Shown piece by piece: positions 21,901-34,993 of a DNA stretch of 41,267 bases. The stretch's first letter is position 1; every line of letters starts with the position of its first letter. The position numbers and the translations under genes are program-made. The stretch is from Podila epigama (taxonomy: Eukaryota; Mortierellomycota; Mortierellomycetes; Mortierellales; Mortierellaceae): the NCBI GenBank assembly GCA_015679605.1, contig JAAAVE010000028.1, positions 5,771 through 47,037 on the forward strand. Reading direction: 5' to 3'. The notes under the pieces were generated by a model. The model was not told the DNA's origin, did not search any database, and was given only the letters and a program-made list of their open reading frames with translations.

Positions 21901-23555
21901 TACAAGGTTTAAAAGGCGAACATTGGTTCTAGTACCAGGCTGTTGCCTCGGTGGCGCTGACGCCGTGTCCATGCGCCCAGAAGAACCATAATGGGAACCT
22001 TCAGGTAGTTCGCCAGGAAAAGGGGTTCGAGATGGAGGAGATAGTGCTGGAATAGTCATCGAAGAATCCTGATTGTTCCAAGACCCTACTGGGTCATAAG
22101 AAGATGATGGACGCACAGTTGAATTTCGGTGGACCTTTTTAGAAGTCCTCTCAGGTAATGGCGTGACTGAAGTATCTAAAAACGCCCGAGGCATAATGAA
22201 ACGCTGAGGATATGTTGGCGAGAGTTCAAAATCCATATTGATGCCTTCAATAGACCTTTGAGAGCGGGCGCGGGGAGCGATTAAAGAATACCATGAAATC
22301 ATAGGTCAATAGTATTCCTCGCAAGCAATAATGGACACCATCCACGAGTAAGTAAAAAATAAGAATGATGCAAATGTTCAAGGACTCACCAGTGCTGCGC
22401 ATCGAATCCGAGACGTTCAAACTCTGCCCTGACGTCGTAACCTCCTACCCATCCCAGTATCCCTCTAGCACGAGAAGACAATGCATCTTCAGGGCTATGC
22501 TCAATAGATGGCCAAAAATCTTTCTGAAAGAGAGATTCGTCCACCGGGACCGAGTAGATTTCCTCCGCTGTCCAAAAGTTCGCCACTCTGGCGCCTTGCT
22601 GAACACTTGCCACATTCGAATGTTCCTTATCCTTTGCTGCCCTTGCACGCTCCTTCTCGATCATCGCAGGTCCCATCAGGAAAGGAAACCTGCTCAGGGT
22701 GCCTTGTCGTGCACCATATACAATCCTTCTCAATTCGGAAAAGATCTCGGCCGTCACAGGAGGTCCAGGCAAGAAGGCGTCTTGCAAGATCGTGTACTGA
22801 AGCGTGTCAAACTTTAGTTCTATATCTATCCGTCGCTGGTCTTCAGTCAGTTCCATGGATGCAATCGACCCAAGTACCACCTGGATTAGGGTCAATGCAT
22901 CCTCTCTATCATTCTCCAGAGTGATTGTCATCAGACAGATACTGTAATTGGTCAAAACAATGGATGTTGTTGATGCCGAGGAAGTTGCAGGGCTTTCTGT
23001 TGATGTCGATGTCGGTCCTCTGCTTGGCAATGGTCTTTGTATTGCTTGAGGAGGTGGAGGTGACACAAAGTTTTCTGACGGTTTGCTAAAATATGAACTT
23101 CCAGGTGAGAGTGGGTAGGTGGACAAGACAGGAGTGTTTTGGATGTGAGCTGGACCAGTATCTCGCTGAGCATGGTGGTGGAGCGGCATCACCAAAGGGT
23201 CAGCATGCGAGCCTTTGCCGAATGGGTTGGCAGTGACCAGGAACGACGTGATTGGGTTGGAGAGGAACGAGTTGTGGTGGTGGTGGTGGTGGGGTTGCTG
23301 TTGGTGGGGTTGATGTAGGTGGTTCTGTTGGTAGGTTTGATGATAGTGCTGTTGTCGCTGCTGCTGCTGTCGATGATGTTGACCATGTCCCTGCAGAGTT
23401 TTCTTGGCGTTGTGTGAGTTTTTGGTTATGGCGGACTGCAAAGACACTTCACTGGTGAAATTCGAGGTCAAACCAAAACACAGGTATGGTTGGTCAAATG
23501 TCGCCAGAATGGCTTCTCCAGGTAGTAGCATGTGTGGCAACATGGTTGGCGACAT
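18931..23555 (-). CDS. Myotubularin-family 3-phosphoinositide phosphatase (GRAM-phosphatase)
   Basis: Five exons (23555-22390, 22255-21794, 21668-21511, 21384-21152, 20967-18931) join in frame to 1351 residues. Myotubularins remove the 3-phosphate from PI3P and PI(3,5)P2 on endosomes and vacuoles. The catalytic loop HCTDGWDRT is intact (C675 nucleophile, R681), so the enzyme should be active. Other family blocks are the N-terminal GRAM/PH-G region (LTNYSICLM, then [11 protein letters not shown]), [56 protein letters not shown] and [13 protein letters not shown]. Low-complexity inserts interrupt the GRAM domain (about 46-195, His/Gln/Pro-rich) and the phosphatase domain (about 722-920, Pro/Gln-rich). 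An acidic tail ends the protein and no FYVE domain is seen. The ATG at 23555 gives [15 protein letters not shown]. The frame is open a little further upstream without another ATG, so an additional 5' exon cannot be excluded. It converges on the P2X gene. Confidence 0.88.
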
Positions 23556-23962
23556 GAAGTAGCGATGAGATTCAAATGGAGCATGACCAATGTCAATGGT
23601 CCGCGCAGTGTGAAGAAGACCGAATGTTCATTGTCGGTGTCAGGAGACGACAACACGTTTTTATTACGCTTTGGCCATTGTCCCACCTCGTTTTCATGGG
23701 CTGCTTTTGCTGCGGTGGATAACGTGACATCATGCGCCCAAAACTGCAATTTTTTTGGCAAAGTCTCAAAGGGCACAGCGCTCCAGAGTTGCATTCGCGC
23801 CTGCATTGACTAACGATATATATGCAGTTCACACATAGACAGTTGCATACTCCCCCAAGATAAATCAACCAATTTTCATTACACTCAATGGTTCAGTAAC
23901 TTCCTAGCTGAACAAAAACTGCCTAAAAATCAGACGTGCTCAAGGGATAAATCAAAATTAAA
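23556..23962. other. Intergenic: myotubularin promoter and NPT1 3' flank
   Basis: No gene is supported. The minus strand has an open frame from an ATG at 23806 with ordinary-looking codons (start MQARMQLWSAVPFE) that runs into the myotubularin start region in another frame. It could be a missed first exon or a uORF, but I found no splice pair that joins it convincingly. The side nearest NPT1 (about 23815-23950) is AT-rich. Confidence 0.4.
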
Positions 23963-25300
23963 TCAGAGAGCTGCTTCGATCTGCTTCTTGACTTGCGCTA
24001 CAGCACTTGCGCTACCGCTTTCTTTGCCGTGATCATCGCTCAACTTGACACACTCGTGTCCGCGGCAAGAGTGCAACTTGATCACAATATTCATGGCGGC
24101 ACTATAAGAATGTCTCGGATCGGACACATGCTTACAGTCGTTCGTAAAATGCGTACCAATCCCAAAGGTTGCCTGGATACCCTTCTCATCCGCAGCCTTC
24201 TGCAACCGAATTGCCAGATCCGTGTTCAATCCATCCGAAAAGACAATCTTCTTTTGCTTGCGCAACTCGGGCCCTATATATGGATCCTGATCGTAGTGCT
24301 GGATCATCCTCTCCATAAACTCAAATGCATCTCCTGAATCATGTCGTACTCCAACCCAATCCCGTGCAATCTCACCCTTGAACGCCGCCAGGAAAGCCCG
24401 TGTCGTGAACGTATCCGTCAATGCAATGCCCAACACCTGATTTGGGTACGTTTGTGACCATCGCTCGAGTGCAACACGATTAGCCTTGCCCGCGTCTTGC
24501 AAGATCGCTGCTGTGCCCATGAACCATTCATGGGCCATCGTGCCAATAGGAGCCAAGTTCATCTTGTGCGCAAAATGTAAATTGCTTGTTCCAGTCAAGA
24601 ATCCTCGCTCTCCCTGCAGTACATCAATAGGTGATGATGACCCACGAACCAGCCCTTCGACAACCAACCGCTGCGTCTCATAATCGCGTCGACGACGTGT
24701 TCCAAACTCTGCAAACTTTGCTCCAGCCTTGCACAACCTCTCTGACTTTGCAGCTGCTTGTTCAACCTGTCCGTCATAGTTCCAATCCTGATCACCGAAT
24801 CGAAAGTATGCCTCAGAGACCAGAGCCAAGATTGGCACCTCGTAAAGAATAACCTCATGCCAATTGCCTATAATCGTAATATCCACGTCGATTTCTTCCT
24901 CTGTCTTTGTCGCAGGAACCTCCACATCTCTATCCTTTTGAAATGACCCTTGATCCATTGCTGCTGGTGCAGGGTGCCACGCGATCTTGATCTGTTCTTC
25001 TGGTACAAATTTGAACTTGTGCTGAAGCCAGTCCAGATACTCATTGTTTAAATAAGGGCATTTTGCTTCAAGGAAGGATCTCTCGTCTGGAGTGAGGCGA
25101 AGCTCGGCCATGTCAAAGATCTTTTGTTTGAGCCAGTCGAGTGAACGGAGAGGCAGACGAGCCACTTGAGGTGATCTGTTTGTGAATCGATAATCGCATG
25201 GCGTGTTTGGATAGTGCTGGCGTACAGCCTGCTGCATGGTGAACTTGTAGAGATCATTGTCAAGGATGGAGGTGCACGCCTCTGATGGAATGGAAGACAT
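23963..25300 (-). CDS. NPT1: Nicotinate phosphoribosyltransferase
   Basis: An intronless frame of 445 residues, typical of fungal and bacterial PncB-type enzymes. It converts nicotinate, PRPP and ATP to nicotinate mononucleotide in the Preiss-Handler NAD salvage pathway, in cytosol and nucleus. Visible motifs are LDNDLYKFTMQQAV (13-26), which binds substrate at the N-terminus, FGTRRRRDYETQ (about 199-210), GTSNLHFAHK, GTMAHEWFMG with H257 at the position believed to be phosphorylated in this family, RHDSGDAFEF, FSDGLNTD and FGIGTHFTND in the PRPP-binding half. Residues about 118-138 are a short acidic insert. Length and motifs are complete with no breaks. The lack of introns is notable beside its intron-rich neighbours but not by itself evidence of transfer. 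Confidence 0.96.
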   Translation of the reverse strand: MSSIPSEACTSILDNDLYKFTMQQAVRQHYPNTPCDYRFTNRSPQVARLPLRSLDWLKQKIFDMAELRLTPDERSFLEAKCPYLNNEYLDWLQHKFKFVPEEQIKIAWHPAPAAMDQGSFQKDRDVEVPATKTEEEIDVDITIIGNWHEVILYEVPILALVSEAYFRFGDQDWNYDGQVEQAAAKSERLCKAGAKFAEFGTRRRRDYETQRLVVEGLVRGSSSPIDVLQGERGFLTGTSNLHFAHKMNLAPIGTMAHEWFMGTAAILQDAGKANRVALERWSQTYPNQVLGIALTDTFTTRAFLAAFKGEIARDWVGVRHDSGDAFEFMERMIQHYDQDPYIGPELRKQKKIVFSDGLNTDLAIRLQKAADEKGIQATFGIGTHFTNDCKHVSDPRHSYSAAMNIVIKLHSCRGHECVKLSDDHGKESGSASAVAQVKKQIEAAL

Positions 25301-25660
25301 TGTCGTGCAATGTTAATGTGTTTGTGTGTTGGATTGCAAAGTGAAGGAATGGTATGATATATCCCTTACTCCGTAAAGAGGGCAAAAATGCCACTTTAAT
25401 CTTGTTGAGCTTCGCTTGCATTTAAAGAGGTTAAAAATAATGCTGATAAGGCTTTTATTGTAGTTATTGAGTTTTTACACCGTTCCTTGTACTTTCCATC
25501 TGATTTTTTTCAATGTGTGTATCAAGCAACAGAGAGATTGTTTTATTTGCACTGTCACCAACAAGCAAAAATGTTGCTTTAGGTCTGACCTTTTTCATTC
25601 CTCCCTATTAAAATGTCCTACATCACCCCTTTGTCCTTGTTGATGTTGGTCCTGATTTTT
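25301..25660. other. NPT1 promoter region
   Basis: A 360-bp gap between the NPT1 start and the stop of the upstream same-strand DUF1772 gene. It is AT-rich with T-runs on both strands. No gene or clear regulatory motif was recognised. Confidence 0.4.
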
Positions 25661-26234
25661 TTAGAAACGAATTATGGTTTTTCCAGAGTAAGATCCGTAC
25701 AGAGCCAAGACAAATGCGGCAGAGCTGAGGACGGTGCGTCCAAAGTGGAGTAGATCCCATTTGTTGAACAGTTCCTCGACAGTCTGTGTTGTCTTGCCTG
25801 AGCCATCAAGAATGCCGAGGAGAGTCTTGTTGACGGGCATAATGAAGGCAAAAGTGTATGGGACGACAGTGGTCAACAAGAGAGAGGGGATTAGGTGATG
25901 AGGATTCTCAGTTTTGTAGTAGATGGCCAAGGCTGAAGCAAAGCTCAGACCAACGAGTGACAGTTGAATGTCTAGAATAATATATTAAGAGAAGAAAAGT
26001 TGATCAGTGCTGAAAGAAAAAAGGAAGAAACGGATGCATTTTCTTGTGTCTGTCCGTACTTTTGGCGAGATGATAAGTGTCCGCCCAGATAGGGAGCGCT
26101 GTTTGACTTGGAACCCTTCGAAGGACAGGCATGGTGATAGCATTGAGGAAGAGAGCCTGGCCTGCAAAGATGCCAATGCTGGCGACATTGATGACTTTTC
26201 CGATAGCGAGAGCTGTTGAGGTATGAAGGACCAT
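25661..26234 (-). CDS. DUF1772 (anthrone-oxygenase-like) small membrane protein
   Basis: Two exons (26234-26060 and 25971-25661) make 161 residues. The pattern is that of DUF1772 proteins: four hydrophobic helices (about 8-30, 62-78, 83-103, 138-155), the PVNKTLLG motif after the third helix, and a late FNKWDLLHFGR with conserved Trp and His. The family includes fungal noranthrone/anthrone oxygenases, but most members are uncharacterised membrane proteins, and nothing in the neighbourhood suggests a polyketide cluster. The substrate is therefore left open. The start ATG at 26234 directly begins the first helix. It shares a 452-bp divergent promoter with the E2 gene. Confidence 0.85.
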
Positions 26235-26686
26235 GACGCGACGTGTCTTTATTATGTACGGGTGATTATTGTTATTGTTGCGTTATTCGGATGTGTGTGT
26301 GAGAGTGAATGTGAGTAAAGAAGTAAGTAAGAAGAAAGGTGAGGATGAAATTGAAAAGGAAAATAGGAATAAAAGAAAAGGAACATAAGAACACGAATGC
26401 CCAAAAAGGAGAAAAGTGATTCCCTCTTTAATTGCGTGTCTGTTGCATCATCCCCTCTTTAATTGCAAGGTGGCCAAGTCATGGGAGGAAAAGGGAAAAC
26501 GGAGGCGGCGTTTTTGCGCCCCCACGAGAAAACAGTGCCGCAGTGCAGTGCAGTGTCCACATATTAAAATAGGGGGGAATAAAGAGCACAAGGGGACCAA
26601 ACTGAACAAACAATCTCTTCTTCATCCTTCCAATCATCTTCACCCCATCCTTCATCCTCCATCCTTCACATTAAAACTACAACATC
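26235..26686. promoter_or_regulatory. Divergent promoter of the DUF1772 and E2 genes
   Basis: The two start codons face away from each other with 452 bp between them. Seen here are two similar stretches ending CCCTCTTTAATTGC (near 26425-26465), a GCAGT triple repeat near 26533-26550, and CATCCTTC repeats just before the E2 start. No TATA box is obvious. Shared control is inferred from geometry only. Confidence 0.4.
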
Positions 26687-28032
<1,346 letters not shown>

Positions 28033-28259
28033 AGAGCGACACAAAACACAAACAGGATCATCCGATTGCGCACAGAGTATGTTTGAGCAATCATGTTATA
28101 AAGGGTATATTCTCGACACTATCTCGTATTATTTCTTCCTTTATATATGTCTATTGTTCAATCGTTATTGGCTTTTCACATGGCATCAGGTAGACTGCCA
28201 ATGGATGAAAACATGGAAAAAAGATTATGTCAAAAACCTTTCTGGAGGTTAGTGAAGAA

Positions 28260-29333
28260 CTAAATCATCTTTGGAACCATGGGTAGACCAGGCCCGACTT
28301 GGTACCACATCTCATCACTATCTCCCTGTACACTTGAGGGCGAGGATTCAGGCTTGCAGCCCATAATACGGATATGGTGAATTGGCCAGCGTTTCTTCTT
28401 TGTCGGATTCTGTGGTCCCTCGCATGGTATTTCACTCTTGCTTTTTGTAATGGGAATATTTGACATGAATTCGGGCGAGAAATCTTCATGAAGGTCCAGC
28501 ATCTGCTTTGGTAGCATGCCATCAAACACAAGGCCAGATTTGGCTTTCATGAAAAGGAGGACCTTACACTTTGCAAGGGAAGATTGGTTTGCGTCAAGGT
28601 AGTGGCGTTCCTGTTGTGCAGGAAAGGAGGATGGCGATGAGGTCTCGTCGTGTGGTGTCTCAAGAATCTGAACGCCTAGCAAGTCTTGCAAAAGCCTTCG
28701 TTCCAACTGACGTTCCAAACTCTTGGATTGAATCTTCAGTTCACGCTCCTTTCCTAGCTCGACGTTGTGTAGAGCTGATCTTGCAATGTCTGCAGAAACA
28801 GTTGATGCTGGCTGTTGTGGCTCGAGAGGTCCAATATGAATCATGTACTGTTCCTTTGGCATCAAGAGTGTGGTGCCAAAGATCAGTGCCAATGACAACA
28901 CCAACGGTTCTTGCCGTGACAAAGCTGCTGTCAGATCAAGATCTGATTCAAGAGGACAACTTGAAAAGGCTTTTCGTGTTCGCTGATGCTCCTCAGACAC
29001 GGACGCACGAGTCTGATTGAGTAGACTGTGCAGTTGACGATAGACTGCTTCCTCAAGCGTGACAAACATTTGCTCTCCCGAGTTTAGAAACTAAGTGTGT
29101 GGATCGAAAGAATTAGAATCTATGAATGATATAGTCATGACTCAAACAGAGACTGTTGAACTTATCCCTCTACTTTAAATACCTCCCGCATTGGCTTTAG
29201 TGGCGATTCTCTTGTCTTTCGGATCCGTGGTACTTGAACGGTCTCATTGATGACTTGACCATGTTGTTTATTATCTTTTTCACTACTTGCTTGTTCTTGA
29301 TCGTGGTCTTGTCCCTGTCCATGTGCCTGTGCT

Positions 29334-29366
<33 letters not shown>

Positions 29367-29762
29367 TGGTCCATCTTGACCATCATCTCTAATTGCTCCC
29401 AAGGGCTACAAGTTCTTTAGCGAGTCGACCTTTGTCATATCCAGCGCTATCAAAAGTCGATATGTCACATACCAGGTTAATAGACCTCGCATGTACATCA
29501 ATGTGATGACAATAGTCCGAGTGAGGTGCAACGCCGATTTGGCGGATATTGGACGTGTGAGAGGTAAATCTACAATTCTTGATACGTTGGCTCCAGGCAC
29601 ACGACTTGCCTGTGATGGCGGTGTTGACTGAAGACAAGACTGTAAAGGTTGTGGAAACTGTAAAGTCGAAGCTATGGATGGCTTGACAGTACCAGGCAAC
29701 CCGGTGACAGCAACATGCCTATAGTCCAATGCAACAGGTTGGTTCTGTTCATGGGAAGACAT
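28260..29762 (-). CDS. p31comet/MAD2L1BP-like HORMA-fold protein
   Basis: Three exons (29762-29473, 29405-29183, 29090-28260) join in frame to 447 residues. The segment TRTIVITLMYMRGLLTCPWEQ (across exons 1 and 2) matches the p31comet helix in which a hydrophobic run is followed by PxxQL. In exon 3, LSLALIFGTTLLMPKEQY matches the family's hallmark Gly-x-x-x-x-x-Pro-Lys-Glu-x-Tyr strand, and the C-terminus ends with a short strand before WYQVG. In animals and plants this protein binds closed Mad2 and recruits the TRIP13/Pch2 ATPase to dismantle the checkpoint complex. The match is from memory of the family, not a search. Unusual here are a Gln-Glu/Gln-Ala repeat in exon 2 (CTCCTG units, about 29337-29366) and a long charged insert (about 245-330). 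The start was chosen at MSSHEQNQ; an in-frame ATG 20 codons further up exists. Confidence 0.62.
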
Positions 29763-30327
29763 GGTGGCGAATGCGGAGATGCAAAAGGTGCAAGGCTGCA
29801 AGGGAAGAAAAGCGTTTGACAAGTAACATATCTGTGGCTTAGTTCATGTGACCTTGTATGCATGAGTCCCAAGTATAAAAGGGGCCCTTCATCAACAACT
29901 CATTTTTCTGATGTCATTTTGCATTTTCTTTCAAAGCAATTACTTTTTGCCCATCACTCACCCCTCTTCAAAGGCGCGAGCGACACGGTATTCAGCGGAC
30001 AGAAAGACAGACCAGACCAGACCAGGCCAGACAAACAGAAAAAAAAAAAAGACCAACACATTTCCCCTTTTCCCTCCTTCATTTTAACATCACACACAAT
30101 TGATAGGCATCTTTTAGTTCAATCTGCTGCGCGTGTGGATCCAATTTATCATTCATCTCGGGCATTTTGATCTTTTTATTACCTTCTTTATTTTTACTTC
30201 TTTTTTTTCCTTTTGTCGCGTTTCTGTCAACTGTCGGGGAGGTTATTCTTTCATTTCTTTCTTGATTTCACCACATTCTGCTCAAACCCCTTACATTTCC
30301 TCGCCCATATAAGTTTCATCGCACATC
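29763..30327. promoter_or_regulatory. Divergent promoter of the p31comet-like gene and RPB2
   Basis: A 565-bp gap between head-to-head start codons. It contains a CAGAC/CAGGC pentamer run (about 30010-30031), an A-run (30040-30051) and T/C-rich leader sequence on the RPB2 side. TATAA-like sequence lies at about 29875 (AGTATAAAAG) and 30307. Otherwise no element was recognised. Confidence 0.45.
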
Positions 30328-33300
30328 ATGGATGACCACGGTATCATTTTCATTAACTGTTCGACGCAAAATAATATATGAGCAAACTGATCAGCATGCA
30401 GGTTGCTGTTATTATTTTTTTCAGGAACACTCAAATTCTATTTTCTTTTTCCTTTTCTTATTTTTATCTTATTATTTGCCATGGTGGGCACCCGTCAGGA
30501 TATTACATGGACGAAGAAGAAGAGGTGATCTCACAAGAGGATTGCTGGGCTGTTATCTCGTCGTTCTTTGAGGACAAGGGTTTAGTGCGTCAGCAATTGG
30601 ATTCGTTTGATGAATTTATCCAGAACACTATGCAAGAGTTGGTCGATGAAAACTCGGATATGATTCTCCAAACTGCCAGTCAACATTCTGGTGCCGAAGG
30701 AGATGTCACTGTAAGTCTTGTGCGATTCATGAGAAAAAAAAAAGAAAGGGTGCTTTCTTATCCAAGGCTAACCATTATCTTTATGAACAACAAATATGTT
30801 TTTGACAGAGACGCTACGAGATCAACTTTGGTCAGATTTATCTCTCCCGACCAAGCATGATCGAGTCAGATGGTAGTACCCAGCCCATGTATCCTCATGA
30901 GGCCCGTCTCCGCAGTTTGACGTACGATCACGATCTACTTCAGTTTTTCTTTGTTTGAAGATGGAAGCGTTCAAACAGCTTGGCGTCGAATCGTATATCT
31001 GATTTAACGTCTTTTCTATTTTCTTTTTTCTTTTCACTCTTCCCCTCTCACTCATTCCCCCACACATACTCTCTCACACTCTTATGCCACCTCGTTTTTG
31101 CCCCAAACTCTTTGCGCTTACATCAATTTTCATACGCTTGATGTGATTGATATGCTCGACATGGTTGAACGGGCGTTTGGTACGACGATCATGTCAACAA
31201 AACACAATGTTATTGTCGAATTGGAAATCATAGTTATGCCGCACCTTTGTATGTTGACATGCGCAAGACTGTCAAGGTTGCAAATCCTCACCACGAAAAG
31301 AACAAGGACAAGACGAACCCGCACGACATGTTTATGGAAGAGGAAGATAATGAGGATGGAGGTGACATGAACAAGATCTTTATCGGAATGGTTCCCATCA
31401 TGTTAAAGTCTACTTACTGCATGTTGACTGGTCTGGATGATTCCGAGCTTCAAAAGATGAACGAGTGTCAATATGATCAGGTAAAGTACTGGTATTAACT
31501 TTCGTATTTTCTCTTGTTTTTCGGCACTACAAGTCATTTGTTTTCTCACGCTAGCTCGCATGTGTCCACAATATATAGGGAGGATATTTTGTCATCAACG
31601 GATCGGAAAAGGTGTTGATCGCTCAAGAGCGCATGGCCACAAACACTGTCTATGTCTTCAGCAAGCCCCCAGGAAACAAATACTCGTACACTGCTGAAAT
31701 CAGGAGTTCGATCGAGCGTGGTTCCAAGAACGCATCGCCTGTTTGGGTCAAGCTGCTTTCTCGATCTGCAGAGCGTGCTGGTACGGGGCAGACTATCGAG
31801 GCTACTCTTCCTTACATCCGTGACGGTATTCCTGTCGTCGTTGTATTCCGAGCCTTGGGCCTGGTCGCCGATCGCGATGTTCTGGAACATATCTGCTATG
31901 ACCGTAATGACTATCAGATGCTGGAGATGTTGAAGCCCTGTATCGAACAAGCCTTTGTGATCCAGGACAAGGAAGTTGCATTGGATTACATTGGCAAGAG
32001 AGGAACGACTGTCGGTGCAACCAAGGAGAAGCGTACCAAGTATGCAACCGAGATTTTGCAAAAAGAGTTTTTGCCTCACGTTGGAACACAGTCGCACAAC
32101 CAGACCCGCAAGGCCTACTTTTTCGGATATATGATCCATCGTCTGCTGCTCGCTGCATTGGCCCGTCGCGATGTTGACGATCGTGATCATTATGGAAAGA
32201 AGCGTATGGATTTGGCTGGACCATTGTTGGGAGGTTTGTTCAAGATGCTTTTCACCAAGCTTACCAAGGATGTTTCCAAGTATCTTCGCAAGGTAGGTCT
32301 CTCTATTGTCTATATACATGGTGGCAATTATCTTCTTGGTGGTACATGAACGTAGTATTAACTTTGTGATATTTCTTGTACAACTCTCAATCTCTTAATT
32401 AGTGCATTGACTCGAACAAGGACTTTGTGTTGTCCGTTGCCGTCAAGTCCAACACGATCACAAACGGATTAAAGTATTCATTGGCTACAGGAAACTGGGG
32501 AGAGCAGCTGAAGGCTATGCAGTCGAGAGCTGGTGTGTCTCAGGTGTTGAACAGATACACTTTTGCATCGACCCTGTCACATTTGCGTCGTTGCAACACA
32601 CCTATTGGTCGTGATGGAAAGCTGGCTAAGCCTCGTCAGCTTCATAACACACACTGGGGCATGGTGTGCCCTGCCGAGACACCCGAAGGTCAGGCTTGTG
32701 GTCTTGTCAAGAACTTGGCTCTCATGTCTGCGATCTCTGTCGGATCACCCTCGGCTCCTATTATTGAATTCTTAGAGGAGTGGGGTATGGAGAACTTGGA
32801 AGAGTTGACGGCAAACAACATTTTGGATGCTACCAAGGTCTTTGTTAACGGTGTGTGGGCTGGTGTCCATCGTGATCCTGGCAGTCTCGTCAACACACTT
32901 AAGCGTCTGCGCCGCAACATGGATATTAACTCGGAAGTATCGATTGTCAAGGATATTCGTGAGAAGGAGTTGAGAATGTACACTGACGCTGGTCGTTGCT
33001 TGAGACCACTGTTCATTGTGGAGGATCAGCGCCTGCTCTTGCGCAAGGAGCATGTCGACGAGCTGTCCAAGCCCATGTATATCAACGAGGAAGGAAAGAC
33101 TGTGGAGCCATGGGGTTGGAACGATCTGTTGAGCAACGGTATTGTAGAGTTTGTGGATGCGGAGGAGGAGGAGACAATCATGATCTGCATGACTCCAGAT
33201 GACCTTGCAGAGTCTCGCCAATTAGACCATGTACAGCAGCCCAAGGATGCGGCACAACGTGTCAAGGGCTCGTCATCCACCTCACTTCATACATGGACTC

Positions 33301-34993
33301 ACTGCGAGATTCATCCCAGTATGATTCTCGGTATTTGCGCCAGTATTATTCCTTTCCCTGATCATAACCAGGTAAATCCTGATGCTATTTTGCACATGGA
33401 TATTTGTGATCAAAAAAAAATAGTAAGGTGCGAGATTCGAAAAGGACTTACAGGGAACATTGCTAACTCTTTTTTTTTTTTTTTTTTATTTATTTATTTA
33501 TTAGTCTCCTCGTAACACTTACCAGTCGGCTATGGGTAAACAAGCCATGGGTATTTATGTCACCAATTACCAGGTCCGAATGGATACACTGGCCAACATC
33601 CTCTACTATCCGCAAAAGCCTCTGGCCACTACCCGTTCTATGGAATACTTGCGTTTCCGTGAGCTTCCTGCAGGTCAGAACGCAGTGGTCGCCATTCTCT
33701 GTTACTCTGGATACAACCAGGAAGATTCTGTTATTATGAACCAATCGTCGATTGATCGTGGACTGTTCCGCAGTGTGTACTTCCGCACATACATGGATCA
33801 GGAAAAGAAGATTGGTATGACGACCATGGAGGAGTTTGAGAAGCCAACGAGAGAGCATGTCCTGCGCCTGCGCCACGGCACTTATGAGAAATTGGATGAC
33901 GATGGTCTGATTGCGCCCGGTACGCGTGTCTCTGGAGACGATATTATTATTGGAAAGACCAAGCCTATTCCAGCCGACTCGACCGAGATGGGTCAGCGCA
34001 CAGGATCTCACTCCAAGTTGGATGCATCGACACCTTTGCGTAGTACCGAGACTGGTATTGTGGACCAGGTGATGCTGACGACAAACCATGAGGGAGTCAA
34101 GTTTGTCAAGGTTCGTGTTCGCTCCACGCGTGTTCCTCAAATGGGAGACAAGTTTGCGTCGCGTCACGGACAGAAGGGTACGATTGGTATTACCTATCGC
34201 CAAGAAGACATGCCGTTTACTTGCGAGGGTATTACGCCAGATATTATCATTAACCCCCACGCCATTCCGTCTCGTATGACTATCGGACATTTGGTCGAGT
34301 GTCTGTTGTCCAAGGTGTCGACGCTGGAAGGCAGTGAGGGAGATGCGACACCATTTACAGATGTGACAGTGGAGGCTATCTCAGAGGCGCTAAAGAAGCA
34401 CAATTACCAGCAGCGTGGATTCGAGGTGATGTACAATGGTCATACAGGCAAAAAGCTGGCAGCACAGGTATTCCTCGGCCCAACGTACTACCAGCGTCTG
34501 AAGCATATGGTGGACGACAAGATTCACTCGCGTGCGCGTGGTCCTGTGCAGATCTTGACACGACAACCTGTGGAAGGTCGTTCGCGTGATGGTGGTCTTC
34601 GTTTCGGTGAGATGGAACGTGATTGGTAAGTTATCTCTCACGATCTTTTTTTCGACTGCTTCTTTCTCTGAATTTCCTTATTCTAACACTCGTTCGCATT
34701 TTCTTTTGTCATGATCGTATTTTCATAGTATGATTTCCCACGGTGTGGCCCAGTTCTTGAAGGAACGTTTGTTTGATGCCTCGGATGCATACCGTGTGCA
34801 CGTGTGTGATCTGTGCGGTCTGATGGCGATTGCATCCTTGTCCAAGAACAGCTTCGAGTGCCGGTCATGCAAGAACACAACACAGATCTCTCAGATCCAT
34901 ATCCCGTACTCGATGAAGTTGTTGGTGCAGGAGCTCATGGCCATGTCGATCGCGCCACGTTTGTTTACGGTCGATGCAGCAACAAGACAATGA
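30328..34993 (+). CDS. RPB2: RNA polymerase II second-largest subunit
   Basis: Eight exons (30328-30340, 30499-30710, 30809-30921, 31234-31480, 31579-32292, 32403-33371, 33505-34625, 34729-34993) give 1217 residues, against about 1224 in yeast. Rpb2 forms the wall, fork and hybrid-binding half of the Pol II active centre. All expected blocks are present: [33 protein letters not shown], the lobe, [41 protein letters not shown] followed by [31 protein letters not shown] with acidic pair E829/D830 near the active-site metal, [12 protein letters not shown], and the C-terminal zinc site with C1156, C1159, C1174 and C1177. The first exon holds just four codons and one base, and intron 3 is the longest (312 bp). 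No irregularity. This is the best phylogenetic marker in the window. Confidence 0.98.

Noticed and set aside
23252-23458. Gly/Val-rich plus-strand frame
   Set aside because: Antisense shadow of the His/Gln/Thr-rich insert in the myotubularin GRAM domain.
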